9,164 nt of DNA from positions 1 to 9,164 of the forward strand of contig CANOPV010000027.1 in NCBI GenBank assembly GCA_947568605.1, given 5' to 3'. How positions within the stretch are numbered: the first letter of the stretch is position 1; each line of letters begins with the position of its first letter. This DNA is from an uncultured Clostridium sp. Its GTDB lineage: Bacteria > Bacillota > Clostridia > TANB77 > CAG-508. Shown here piece by piece: positions 1 to 6,564 of the stretch. The position numbers and the translations under genes are program-made. Below the pieces are notes generated by a model, which did no database searches, was not told the origin of the DNA, and saw nothing but the letters and a program-made list of their open reading frames with translations.

Positions 1-900
1 TGGTTTTTTTACTCCTAAAAATAGTGCTCCTCCATATTCTTTATAGTCCATAGTTTTTGCAAATTTTTTTATTGCGGGTAGTGTTGGTATTGCTGATATT
101 TTTGTTAATATATTTTTATTTAAGTTTTCTGTTAGAGATTTTTTTATGAATTTTCCTAATCCTTCAACCGTTTTTAATACTACATTACCTGTAAAACCAT
201 CTGTTACTACTGCATCTAATTCACCTTCAAAAATGTCTCTTCCTTCTACATTTCCTACAAAGTTTATATTATATTCTTTACTATTTTCTTTTAATAATTT
301 ATATGTTTCTTTTGTTAATTCATTACCTTTTATTTCTTCTGTTCCTATATTTAATAGTCCTATTTTTGGATTTTCAATTTTAAATACATTTTTTAAATAG
401 ATATTAGCCATTTGTGCAAATTGTAATAGATTTATTGGTTTGCAATTTGTGTTTGCTCCTGCATCCATAAGCATTACACTTTTATTGTATGATGGTATCA
501 TTGGTGCCATTGCTGGTCTATCTATTCCTTTTATTCTTCCTACTAGTAAAGTTGCTCCTGTTAGTAATGCTCCTGAATTTCCTGCTGATATGAATACATC
601 TCCTTTTTCTTCTTTTAATAGTTTAAATCCTACTAACATTGATGAATCTTTTTTTGCTTTTATTGCGACTGTTGGTGTGTCTTCCATTGTTATTATTTCT
701 GTTGTATTATATATTTTTATTTTATCTGAAATTTCTTTTATATTTTCTTTATTATATATTTGTTTTATTTTTTCATTTATTATATTTTCATTTCCTATAA
801 GTATAATTTCTGATTCTATTTCTTGTATTGCTTTAATTGCTCCTTTTATTACCGCTTCTGGTGCATTATCTCCACCCATAGCATCTAGTAATATTGTCAT
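1..900 (-). CDS. plsX: Phosphate acyltransferase PlsX (3' end outside the window)
   Basis: PlsX converts acyl-ACP plus phosphate to acyl-phosphate, which PlsY uses to acylate glycerol-3-phosphate in membrane phospholipid synthesis; it is a peripheral, cytoplasmic-face enzyme. The reverse-strand translation opens MTILLDAMGGDNAP, the family's N-terminal signature (residues 6-14). Further family blocks follow: SAGNSGALL, RPAMAPMIPS, LMDAGANTNCKP, GLLNIGTEEIKG, VTDGFTGNVVLK and DYKEYGGALFLG near the edge. Exactly 300 codons are visible of a protein usually about 330 long, so roughly 30 C-terminal residues are missing. The ATG at 898-900 is supported by GGAGG at 908-912, seven bases upstream. A stem-loop and its own promoter separate it from hsp20. 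The rpmF and yceD genes that often precede plsX are absent here. Identity is secure. Confidence 0.96.
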   Translation of the reverse strand, partial: MTILLDAMGGDNAPEAVIKGAIKAIQEIESEIILIGNENIINEKIKQIYNKENIKEISDKIKIYNTTEIITMEDTPTVAIKAKKDSSMLVGFKLLKEEKGDVFISAGNSGALLTGATLLVGRIKGIDRPAMAPMIPSYNKSVMLMDAGANTNCKPINLLQFAQMANIYLKNVFKIENPKIGLLNIGTEEIKGNELTKETYKLLKENSKEYNINFVGNVEGRDIFEGELDAVVTDGFTGNVVLKTVEGLGKFIKKSLTENLNKNILTKISAIPTLPAIKKFAKTMDYKEYGGALFLGVKKP

Positions 901-947
901 TTGGTTTCCTCCAATTTTATTAATATATGTAGATATTTTATTTTTAT

Positions 948-976
948 ATTGTATTCTTTATTTTTTTAAATTGCAA
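948..976 (-). promoter_or_regulatory. Sigma-A-type promoter of plsX
   Basis: On the minus strand, -35 TTGCAA (971-976) and -10 TACAAT (948-953) are separated by exactly 17 bases. The expected start is near 941, giving a leader of about 40 nt ending in GGAGG before the plsX ATG. It lies just downstream of the hsp20 stem-loop, so plsX looks independently transcribed. I saw no FapR-like operator around it. Confidence 0.6.
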
Positions 977-1000
977 GAGATTTAAAAAAATTTTTAAGAC

Positions 1001-1060
1001 AAATTTGATAACAAATAATAAAGCACGAATAACCGTGCTTTATTATTTGTTATCAAATTT
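1001..1060 (-). terminator. 27-bp perfect stem-loop at the end of hsp20
   Basis: Arms 1001-1027 and 1034-1060 are perfectly complementary over 27 bp with a 6-nt loop (aataac). The core is the GC-containing AAAGCACG/CGTGCTTT and the rest is AT-rich. The stem reaches into the first two bases of the hsp20 stop codon as printed (1059-1061). On the minus strand it is followed by gtcttaaaaattttttt, so the U-rich run is offset a few bases from the stem base. It is most likely the hsp20 terminator, placed just before the plsX promoter. Confidence 0.75.
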
Positions 1061-1481
1061 AATCTTCTATTTGTATATATTTTTTTTGTGGTATTTCTGG
1101 TTTTTCTTCTTTTTTTGGAACTTCTAGTTTTAATGTTCCGTTTCTAAATGTTGCTTTTATGTCTTCACTTTCAACATCTTCTCCTACATAAAAACTTCTT
1201 GAACATTCTCCAAAATATCTTTCTTTTCTTACAAATTTTCCTTCATCTTTTTCTTCTTTTTCTGAATCTGTTTTTGCTTGAATAATTAGATATCCATTTT
1301 CAACTTCTATTTTAATGTTTTCTTTTTCATATCCTGGTAAATCAATGTCTATTAAATATTTGTCTGCTGTTTCTTTTATGTCTGTTTTCATTAATTTACT
1401 TTCGTCTCCTCCTGTGAAAAATGGGTCTCTAAAAATCTCCTTAAATAAATCTAAATCGTTTCTTCTTGGTATTAGCATCAT
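1059..1481 (-). CDS. Small heat-shock protein, Hsp20/alpha-crystallin family
   Basis: ATP-independent holdase chaperone that binds unfolding proteins in the cytoplasm as large oligomers. At 140 residues it is normal length for the family. A short N-terminal arm (1-31) precedes the alpha-crystallin domain (about 32-124), which includes DIDLPGYEKENIKIEV, a charged lysine/glutamate-rich loop (71-88) and the hallmark A-x-x-x-N-G-x-L as ATFRNGTLKLEVPK. The C-terminal tail carries the I-x-I oligomerisation motif as IQI at 136-138. Two adjacent ATGs (1476-1481) could both start translation; the upstream AAGGAAGG (about 1491-1498) suits either. The gene has a near-consensus promoter overlapped by a CIRCE-like operator and a long leader with a hairpin, so heat-shock regulation by HrcA is likely. 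Similar Clostridia proteins are called Hsp18. Confidence 0.95.
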   Translation of the reverse strand: MMLIPRRNDLDLFKEIFRDPFFTGGDESKLMKTDIKETADKYLIDIDLPGYEKENIKIEVENGYLIIQAKTDSEKEEKDEGKFVRKERYFGECSRSFYVGEDVESEDIKATFRNGTLKLEVPKKEEKPEIPQKKYIQIED

Positions 1482-1534
1482 ATAAATCTACTTCCTTCCT
1501 TTAATTTGAAAATAATCAATATCTTACTTCTTTA

Positions 1535-1590
1535 TTTTAAATCAAAAAATGCTAAGCATATTAGTATGACTCCGCTTTTTTGATTTAAAA
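1535..1590 (-). repeat. Long hairpin in the hsp20 leader
   Basis: Perfect 15-bp arms at 1535-1549 and 1576-1590 enclose 26 nt that fold further. GC at 1551-1552 pairs with GC at 1574-1575, and CATA (1557-1560) pairs with TATG (1565-1568) around a TTAG loop. The 56-nt element sits in the predicted 160-nt leader, 53 nt before the start codon, so it does not cover the Shine-Dalgarno site. A-run, stem and T-run are symmetric, as in bidirectional terminators, but the core is weak. It could be an attenuator, an mRNA-stabilising hairpin or a terminator for readthrough from the upstream ATPase gene. Confidence 0.6.
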
Positions 1591-1647
1591 CCTTATAATA
1601 TATTAATTCTTTTTAAATTTATTTATATTATATCTTTTTATAATTTT

Positions 1648-1675
1648 ATTATACATCTATTTTTAGCAAAGTCAA
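1648..1675 (-). promoter_or_regulatory. Sigma-A promoter of hsp20
   Basis: Minus-strand -35 TTGACT (1670-1675, 5 of 6 consensus) and -10 TATAAT (1648-1653, 6 of 6) are 16 bases apart. Transcription should start near 1641, about 160 nt upstream of the hsp20 ATG. The -35 box lies inside the CIRCE-like inverted repeat, so a bound repressor would block RNA polymerase. Confidence 0.75.
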
Positions 1676-1689
1676 GTAGAGAGTGCTAA
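1663..1689 (-). promoter_or_regulatory. CIRCE-like HrcA operator upstream of hsp20
   Basis: Minus strand reads TTAGCACTC, nine bases, then CTTTGCTAA. The CIRCE consensus is TTAGCACTC-N9-GAGTGCTAA. The promoter-distal half (1681-1689) is a perfect 9 of 9 match, the spacer is exactly nine, and the other half (1663-1671) matches in 6 of 9. The degenerate half overlaps the -35 box, so the mismatches may be a compromise with promoter function. HrcA repression is the inference; hrcA itself is not in the window. Confidence 0.78.
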
Positions 1690-1702
1690 TTTTTACAAAA
1701 CT

Positions 1703-1720
1703 TTCACAATTTGTTCACAA
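1703..1720 (-). repeat. Tandem TTGTGAA repeat upstream of the hsp20 promoter
   Basis: TTCACAA occurs on the printed strand at 1703-1709 and 1714-1720, an 11-bp period (one helical turn), about 28 nt upstream of the hsp20 -35 box and directly after the ATPase stop codon. The same stretch can form a weak 6-bp hairpin (1708-1713 with 1718-1723). It may be an activator site or a poor terminator, but chance is possible in such AT-rich DNA. Confidence 0.3.
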
Positions 1721-1723
1721 ATT

Positions 1724-3016
1724 TTATATACAAAATACTGCATATAGTGGTACAGACTTTATATTATTCTCAAAACCAAAGTTTTTCTCTGATATTCTAA
1801 TTGCATATTTAGGTTTATTTTCTCTAACATATATATCTAAACTTCTAGATTTTGTATGAATACTAGATTTTACTTCTATTGGTATAATATCAGTTTGTTT
1901 CTGAATAATAAAATCAATTTCTGCTAAACCCTTTGACTCCCAATAATATAAATCATATTCATTAATTTTTAATTCATTTGCAACATAGTTTTCTGTAAGT
2001 GGTCCCATAGAAATCATTGTCGGTTGTGTTTTTAAATCTATTTGATATAATGGATACTTGGCTTTATTAACGAATAACCCAACATCACTCATATATAATT
2101 TAAATGAAGATAAATCTTTATACATTTCTAATGGTATTTTAGGACTTACTTTAAATACTTGATTTACTATTCCACTATTTTTTAGCCATAATATTGCTGG
2201 TCCAAATAAACTAGATGTTGCTCCCTTAGAAATTATTTTATATTGAAATTTTTGGTTATCTTTTGCAATTTGAACTGGTATAGAATCAAATGCTGATATT
2301 ATTTTATTTGATTCAGAGTTATCTGCATATTTTGTCATATCTCTTACATAAGAATCTAAAATCATTGCTTGAATATCTAATGTGGATATGATTTTTTTTT
2401 CTTCTAAATATATTTGAACTACTTCTGGCATACCTCCAATTATTAAATATGTTCTATATAATTGTAAGCATAATTCGTGTATGTCGTTATCTATTTTATT
2501 ATCATTATCAAAATGTTTTTTTATTTCCTCTATTAAATCTTCTCTACCTAATGCTATTAAAAATTCTTTAAATGATAATGGATACATATTTATTATTTGT
2601 ACTTTTCCGACTGGAAATGAATAATTTTCTCTATTTATTGCAATTCCCAATAGTGAACCTGCTGCTATTATATGATATTCTGGTGCATCTTCATAAAAAT
2701 ATTTTAATGATGTTAATGCTCTTTCATTTGCTTGAATTTCATCAAAAAATATTAATGTTTTTCCTGGAATTATTTTTTCTCCATAAAATAATTCTAATTT
2801 ATTTATTATAAATTTTGCATCAATACTCTTATCTATTTGACTACTTAATTCTTTATTAGTTTCAAAATTTACATATATTAAATTTTCATAATATTTTTTT
2901 CCAAATTCTTTTACTATATATGTTTTACCAACTTGCCTAGCACCGTGAATTATTAATGGTTTTCTATTTTTTAAATCTTTCCATTTTATTAAATTATTTA
3001 TAATTTCTCTATTCAT
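1724..3016 (-). CDS. AAA_14/DUF4143-type P-loop ATPase, function unknown
   Basis: 430 residues, the usual length for the ATPase family that joins an AAA_14 domain to a C-terminal DUF4143 domain. The Walker A is GARQVGKT (25-32), the Walker B is LIFFDEIQ (88-95), and a sensor-like AAGSLLG sits at 118-124. The C-terminal part (about 215-425) carries a PD-(D/E)XK-like set: E342 in GPLTENYVANEL, D368 in AEIDFII and E381/K383 in IPIEVKSS. This is a nuclease-type fold, though catalysis is unproven for the family. No membrane segments are evident, so it is probably cytoplasmic. ATG at 3014-3016 follows AAGGAGG (3024-3030). It has its own near-consensus promoter and sits between a transporter operon and hsp20 with no clear functional link to either. 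Such genes are common, often multicopy, in anaerobes. The family call is firm; the role is unknown. Confidence 0.9.
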   Translation of the reverse strand: MNREIINNLIKWKDLKNRKPLIIHGARQVGKTYIVKEFGKKYYENLIYVNFETNKELSSQIDKSIDAKFIINKLELFYGEKIIPGKTLIFFDEIQANERALTSLKYFYEDAPEYHIIAAGSLLGIAINRENYSFPVGKVQIINMYPLSFKEFLIALGREDLIEEIKKHFDNDNKIDNDIHELCLQLYRTYLIIGGMPEVVQIYLEEKKIISTLDIQAMILDSYVRDMTKYADNSESNKIISAFDSIPVQIAKDNQKFQYKIISKGATSSLFGPAILWLKNSGIVNQVFKVSPKIPLEMYKDLSSFKLYMSDVGLFVNKAKYPLYQIDLKTQPTMISMGPLTENYVANELKINEYDLYYWESKGLAEIDFIIQKQTDIIPIEVKSSIHTKSRSLDIYVRENKPKYAIRISEKNFGFENNIKSVPLYAVFCI

Positions 3017-3036
3017 AGAAGTACCTCCTTCTTTAA

Positions 3037-3065
3037 ATTATAATATATAAGTCCAAAAAAGTCAA
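3037..3065 (-). promoter_or_regulatory. Near-consensus promoter of the DUF4143 ATPase gene
   Basis: Minus-strand -35 TTGACT (3060-3065) and -10 TATAAT (3037-3042) are exactly 17 bases apart. The start should fall near 3030, leaving a leader of only about 14 nt with AAGGAGG almost at the 5' end. The -35 and most of the spacer lie within one arm of the inverted repeat at 3046-3092. Confidence 0.7.
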
Positions 3066-3092
3066 TATTTTAATGACTTTTTTGGACTTATA
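3046..3092 (-). terminator. 19-bp inverted repeat after the permease gene
   Basis: Arms 3046-3064 and 3074-3092 are perfectly complementary over 19 bp (TATAAGTCCAAAAAAGTCA) with a 9-nt loop. It starts 4 nt downstream of the permease stop codon (3097-3099), consistent with a terminator, although the T-run is inside the stem rather than after it. The same DNA carries the -35 box of the next gene, so it could also be an operator or a combined terminator/promoter. Confidence 0.6.
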
Positions 3093-3096
3093 GGTT

Positions 3097-5658
3097 TTAT
3101 ATGTTATCATTTCTTATTGTTTCTATTATATTTTGTTTATTTATTTTATTAATTGAGAATTTCATAATTATTCCTATTAATACAAATACAAATATTATTG
3201 CGATTGTTATTGCTTTTATTGGTAATATATATTCCATTTCTATACTACTATCAAATGCTCTATATATTATATAAGATAATATTGTTCCTATTGGTATTCC
3301 TATTATTAGTGCTTTTGTTCCATAAAATATTGTTTCTAATCTTATCATTCTATTAAATTCTTTTGTTGTCATTCCTACTGATTTTAACATTGCAAATTCC
3401 TTTTTTCTTAAATTCATTGTTGTAGTTATTGTGTTAAATATATTTGTTACTCCTATTAATGAAATTACTGTTATAAATCCGTATAAGAATATTGATATTA
3501 CCAATACCATTGCATTTTCAGCTTTTGCTTCTTTTTCATAATTTATAATATTTATAAAACTTCCTATATCTTTGTCTAAATTTTCTATATCTTCTTCTAA
3601 TTTCGTCGTATTTGATGAATTTATATACATTATACCCCTTCTTGCTAAACCTATATTTTTTATTAAATTGTCACTAACTATTAAACATCCAGATGCATAA
3701 TTAGTTTGTTCTAGTCCCATTGGTTTAAGGTCTGTTGTTTTTACAATTTCAATTGAAAATTGTTCCCCATTATCTTTTAATAAATTTAAACTTTCTCCTG
3801 CTTTTATATCATATATTTCACCATTAACCATTTTGTCATTAACATATTGTGAAGTACTATTTATTAAAATTCCACCTTTCGAATATTTTTCAATATTTCC
3901 ACCTAGTTTATTTATATAATCTTTATATGCATTATCTCCAACTGCTATTATTGCTAAATACATTTCATCTGAATCTAGATACAATTTTTCTTTTGCAAAA
4001 TCTGTATATTTAGCATTCAATACTTTTAGAGCACCTTGTTTTAGAATTGAATAATTTATAATATTATCTAATTTACTAATTTTATCATATATTTCAGTAA
4101 TTTTATCAATAGTAGTATCTGTATATGAATATACATACATATTATAATTCAATTCTTTGTAATATGAGCCAGACATTTTAAATGTGAAGTCCATAAAACT
4201 TGAAAGTGATATAAATATTACTACACTTACTATTATTGAGATTATTGTTGTTCTATATTTTTTCCTATTTCTTTTTAAGTTTTTATATGATATTTCTCCA
4301 CCAATTTTAAATATTTTATTTATTATTTTGGGGCATCTTATTTTTTTAGATTTTATTTTTATATCTTCACTACTTCTAATTGCATCTATTGGAGATATTT
4401 TTGAGGCTTTCCTTGCTGAACCAATAGCAGATAAATAAATAGTAACTCCTGCTAATATTATTGAAACAATAATTGGTATCCCTGGCACACTATATATAAA
4501 TGTCATACCATCTAATTGTTCTGCTAAAATAGTGTTTACAAGCCATAGTAAAACTGCAATTGCAAATATTCCTCCTAGTATTCCTAATGGTATTGCTATA
4601 ATTCCAATAACAAATCCTTCAAATAATACACTTTTCTTTATTTGCTTTGAAGTTGCTCCAACACTTGAAAACATTCCATATTCTTTCATCTTTTCTGTCA
4701 TTGATATTGCAAAACTATTCCTAATTACAAATACACTTGATACAATAATAATTATTATTACAATTATTCCTAGTGACATTACTGTTGTTATTGAACTATC
4801 ACTTAAACTTACTCCTTCATATCTTAATAGTGATGAATTAAATTGTAATTCATATTTATATTTATTATACGCTTTTCTTAAATCTCTAAAAAATGTTTTA
4901 TCTCCTTCTTGCATTTCGTTTATTTGTTCTGTGTATTCTACGTATTTAGAAACGTCTTTATATAATACTGATATATTTGCATTGTTTCTTATTTCCTGTA
5001 GTTTTGTAATTATTGTATAACCTGGTGCTGAGTATGGTTCAATATCAAAGTTTAATCTTTCTATTATTCCTACAATTGTATATTCTTTCGTAAATATTTT
5101 TTCTAAATATTCATTATTTTCTTCTAAATAAGGGTTAGATTGATCTAATTCAAATTTTTCTCCGTCTACTTCACCCATTCTTTTTGATATATCTAATGTT
5201 ATTTTTTGATTAATTTTATAATCTACTTTTGCATTTTGTATTATTGTATTTGATATAATAATTTCATTATCACTCTCAGGTAATCGCCCCTCAATAAGTT
5301 TTAATCCCATATTTTTTAGATATACTTCATCAGCTGATATTATATTCAAATATGGTTTATCTTCATTTTGTGAATTTTCTAATTTACTGTATCCTAATTT
5401 TTCTGATAAATAATATGTATCTACATTTCTATTATCTTCAATAAATTTTAATTCTTCCTTTGGTACATCACAAAAAGTGACGTGAAAATTTCCATATTGA
5501 TCTTTTGCATATTCTATTAATGTTTTTTGAACACTTGTTATCATTCCTGCTACTGCACATATTAATGCTGTTGAAAGAATTATTCCAATGATTGTAACAA
5601 TTGTTCTTTTTTTGTTTAATTTTAAATCTTTTAAGATTACTTTATTTAAAACATTCAT
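3097..5658 (-). CDS. ABC transporter permease, duplicated FtsX-type, 853 residues
   Basis: Membrane subunit of the transporter whose ATPase is encoded just upstream. I read eight membrane segments in two four-segment halves: about 19-41, 290-313, 345-375, 390-412, then 469-490, 716-738, 778-798 and 811-833. Each half has one large extracytoplasmic domain (about 42-289 and 491-715). The FtsX-type cytoplasmic motif is duplicated: EYGMFSSVGATSKQI (326-340) and EFAMLKSVGMTTKEF (754-768). A matching segment also closes each half: SPIDAIRSSEDI and KQNIIETIRNDNI. It is longer than BceB-type permeases (about 650 residues, ten segments), so I place it in the general FtsX/MacB-like group. The start ATG follows the ATPase stop by 5 nt, and its AAAGGA site lies in the last ATPase codons, suggesting translational coupling. 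Substrate is unknown; export or removal of an envelope-active peptide or lipid is likely from the two-component genes beside it. Confidence 0.9.
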   Translation of the reverse strand: MNVLNKVILKDLKLNKKRTIVTIIGIILSTALICAVAGMITSVQKTLIEYAKDQYGNFHVTFCDVPKEELKFIEDNRNVDTYYLSEKLGYSKLENSQNEDKPYLNIISADEVYLKNMGLKLIEGRLPESDNEIIISNTIIQNAKVDYKINQKITLDISKRMGEVDGEKFELDQSNPYLEENNEYLEKIFTKEYTIVGIIERLNFDIEPYSAPGYTIITKLQEIRNNANISVLYKDVSKYVEYTEQINEMQEGDKTFFRDLRKAYNKYKYELQFNSSLLRYEGVSLSDSSITTVMSLGIIVIIIIIVSSVFVIRNSFAISMTEKMKEYGMFSSVGATSKQIKKSVLFEGFVIGIIAIPLGILGGIFAIAVLLWLVNTILAEQLDGMTFIYSVPGIPIIVSIILAGVTIYLSAIGSARKASKISPIDAIRSSEDIKIKSKKIRCPKIINKIFKIGGEISYKNLKRNRKKYRTTIISIIVSVVIFISLSSFMDFTFKMSGSYYKELNYNMYVYSYTDTTIDKITEIYDKISKLDNIINYSILKQGALKVLNAKYTDFAKEKLYLDSDEMYLAIIAVGDNAYKDYINKLGGNIEKYSKGGILINSTSQYVNDKMVNGEIYDIKAGESLNLLKDNGEQFSIEIVKTTDLKPMGLEQTNYASGCLIVSDNLIKNIGLARRGIMYINSSNTTKLEEDIENLDKDIGSFINIINYEKEAKAENAMVLVISIFLYGFITVISLIGVTNIFNTITTTMNLRKKEFAMLKSVGMTTKEFNRMIRLETIFYGTKALIIGIPIGTILSYIIYRAFDSSIEMEYILPIKAITIAIIFVFVLIGIIMKFSINKINKQNIIETIRNDNI

Positions 5659-5663
5659 TGTTA

Positions 5664-6341
5664 CTAATTCCTTTCATCTTTTATTATTCTTCCATCATCA
5701 ATTTTTATAATTCTATCTGCTTCTAGTGCTATTTTTTCATCGTGTGTTATTATTATTGCAGTTTGATTATATTTTTTATTTGCTAGTCTTAATAATGATA
5801 TTATTTCTTCTGATGATTTACTGTCTAAGTTTCCTGTTGGTTCGTCTGCTAACATAATTGCAGGTTTATTTATAATTGCTCTTCCTATTGATACTCTTTG
5901 TTGTTGCCCACCAGATAATTGATTTGGTAAGTGCCCTTTTCTTGCTTCTAATCCAAGTGTTACTAGTAAATCTTTTAATTCTTTTTTGTCTACTTCTTTT
6001 CCATCTAAACTACAAGGTAATGTTATATTTTCTTCTACATTTAATATTGGTATTAAGTTATAGAATTGATATATAAGTCCTACTTGTCTTCTTCTAAATA
6101 TTGCTAAATTATCGTTATTTAATGAGTATATATCTTCTCCATCTATGTAGACTTTTCCTGATGTTGGTCTATCTACTCCTCCTATTAAATGTAATAGGGT
6201 TGATTTTCCGCTTCCAGAGCTTCCTACTATTGCAACAAATTCTCCTTTATTTACTGTAAATGATATGTTATCTACTGCTTTTACTTCGTTTTCTCCTTTT
6301 CCATATATCTTACATAAGTTTTCTACTTTTAAGATTTCCAT
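5664..6341 (-). CDS. ABC transporter ATP-binding protein (LolD/MacB/SalX type)
   Basis: 225-residue cytoplasmic ATPase that powers the FtsX-type permease encoded downstream. It has the full set of motifs: Walker A GSSGSGKST (40-48), Q-loop glutamine 92 in YQFYN, signature LSGGQQQR (142-149), Walker B IMLADEP with catalytic E167, D-loop NLDS and switch histidine 200 in ITHD. The KVENLCKIYG start and IGGVDRPTSGKVYIDGEDI block are typical of ATPases paired with FtsX-fold permeases such as MacB, BceA and LolD. ATG at 6339-6341 has AAAGGG about 12 nt upstream, a slightly long spacing. The gene begins a two-gene unit with its own likely promoter, 214 nt downstream of the kinase gene. Probable regulation is by the adjacent OmpR-type regulator through the tandem repeat over the -35 region. 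Confidence 0.95.
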   Translation of the reverse strand: MEILKVENLCKIYGKGENEVKAVDNISFTVNKGEFVAIVGSSGSGKSTLLHLIGGVDRPTSGKVYIDGEDIYSLNNDNLAIFRRRQVGLIYQFYNLIPILNVEENITLPCSLDGKEVDKKELKDLLVTLGLEARKGHLPNQLSGGQQQRVSIGRAIINKPAIMLADEPTGNLDSKSSEEIISLLRLANKKYNQTAIIITHDEKIALEADRIIKIDDGRIIKDERN

Positions 6342-6380
6342 TTTTATTTACATCCCTTTCTTATCTTAATTTATATTTTT

Positions 6381-6386
6381 ATTATA
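6381..6386 (-). promoter_or_regulatory. -10 element of the ABC transporter promoter
   Basis: A consensus TATAAT on the minus strand lies 39 nt before the ATPase start codon. The position 17 bases upstream (6404-6409) reads ATTTAA, a poor -35, which is typical of promoters needing an activator. A tandem repeat covers that position. Confidence 0.5.
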
Positions 6387-6394
6387 AATCTTAA

Positions 6395-6415
6395 AAATGT
6401 CTTTTAAATGACTTT
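6395..6415 (-). promoter_or_regulatory. Tandem direct repeat over the -35 of the ABC promoter, candidate regulator site
   Basis: Minus strand carries AAAGTCATTT (6406-6415), one base, then AAAGACATTT (6395-6404), identical at 9 of 10 positions with an 11-bp period. The pair ends 8 nt upstream of the -10 box and replaces a recognisable -35 box. PhoB/OmpR-family regulators bind tandem half-sites of this period at this position, and the window encodes one just upstream. Binding is inferred. Confidence 0.5.
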
Positions 6416-6434
6416 GAAACTATAAATTTAGTCA

Positions 6435-6457
6435 CTTAATTTTAATAAAAAATTAAG
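6435..6457. repeat. AT-only hairpin between kinase and ABC genes
   Basis: Arms CTTAATTTT (6435-6443) and AAAATTAAG (6449-6457) are perfect over 9 bp with a 5-nt loop. On the printed strand a run of seven T (6460-6466) follows, the shape of a plus-strand terminator, but no plus-strand gene is present. On the coding strand it lies about 50 nt upstream of the ABC -10 box. The stem has one G-C pair and may be incidental. Confidence 0.35.
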
Positions 6458-6492
6458 AATTTTTTTATTACATAAAAAGCGTAGTAGAATAA

Positions 6493-6564
6493 ATGAATTT
6501 AGAACCACCAGTCGTGCAAACTCAACTGCCCCCTTAAATAAGGGGGCAAGGTTCTTTAATTCAT
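6493..6564. other. Structured, locally GC-rich element at the 3' end of the kinase gene
   Basis: An outer stem pairs ATGAATT (6493-6499) plus AGAACC (6501-6506) with GGTTCT (6550-6555) plus AATTCAT (6558-6564), 13 bp with a small internal loop. Inside is a strong hairpin, TGCCCCCTT (6527-6535) with AAGGGGGCA (6540-6548) around AAAT. A weaker CAGT/ACTG pairing (6509-6512 with 6525-6528) competes with its base. The last kinase codons and stop (6556-6558) form part of the stem. G+C is far above the surroundings. No U-run follows the strong hairpin on the coding strand, so it is not a textbook terminator. It may be a structured RNA, a processing or stabilising element, or the relic end of a mobile element. 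Confidence 0.6.

Noticed and set aside
146..985. Plus-strand open frames opposite plsX (146-400 and 440-985)
   Set aside because: Low-complexity hydrophobic translations lying antisense to the clearly conserved PlsX frame; they arise from the T-rich strand and lack ribosome sites.
1550..1565. TGCTAAGCATATTAG considered as a second CIRCE half-site pair
   Set aside because: Spacing and sequence do not fit TTAGCACTC-N9-GAGTGCTAA; it is the loop side of the leader hairpin.
4184..5020. Plus-strand open frames within the permease region (4184-4438 and 4532-5020)
   Set aside because: They are antisense to the permease, with Ile/Ser/Phe-rich translation mirroring its codons and no recognisable domain.
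6493..6564. Structured element read as a tRNA, T-box or known riboswitch
   Set aside because: No T-arm or anticodon arrangement, no T-box consensus (AGGGTGGTACCGCG type) and no recognised riboswitch core could be matched by eye.
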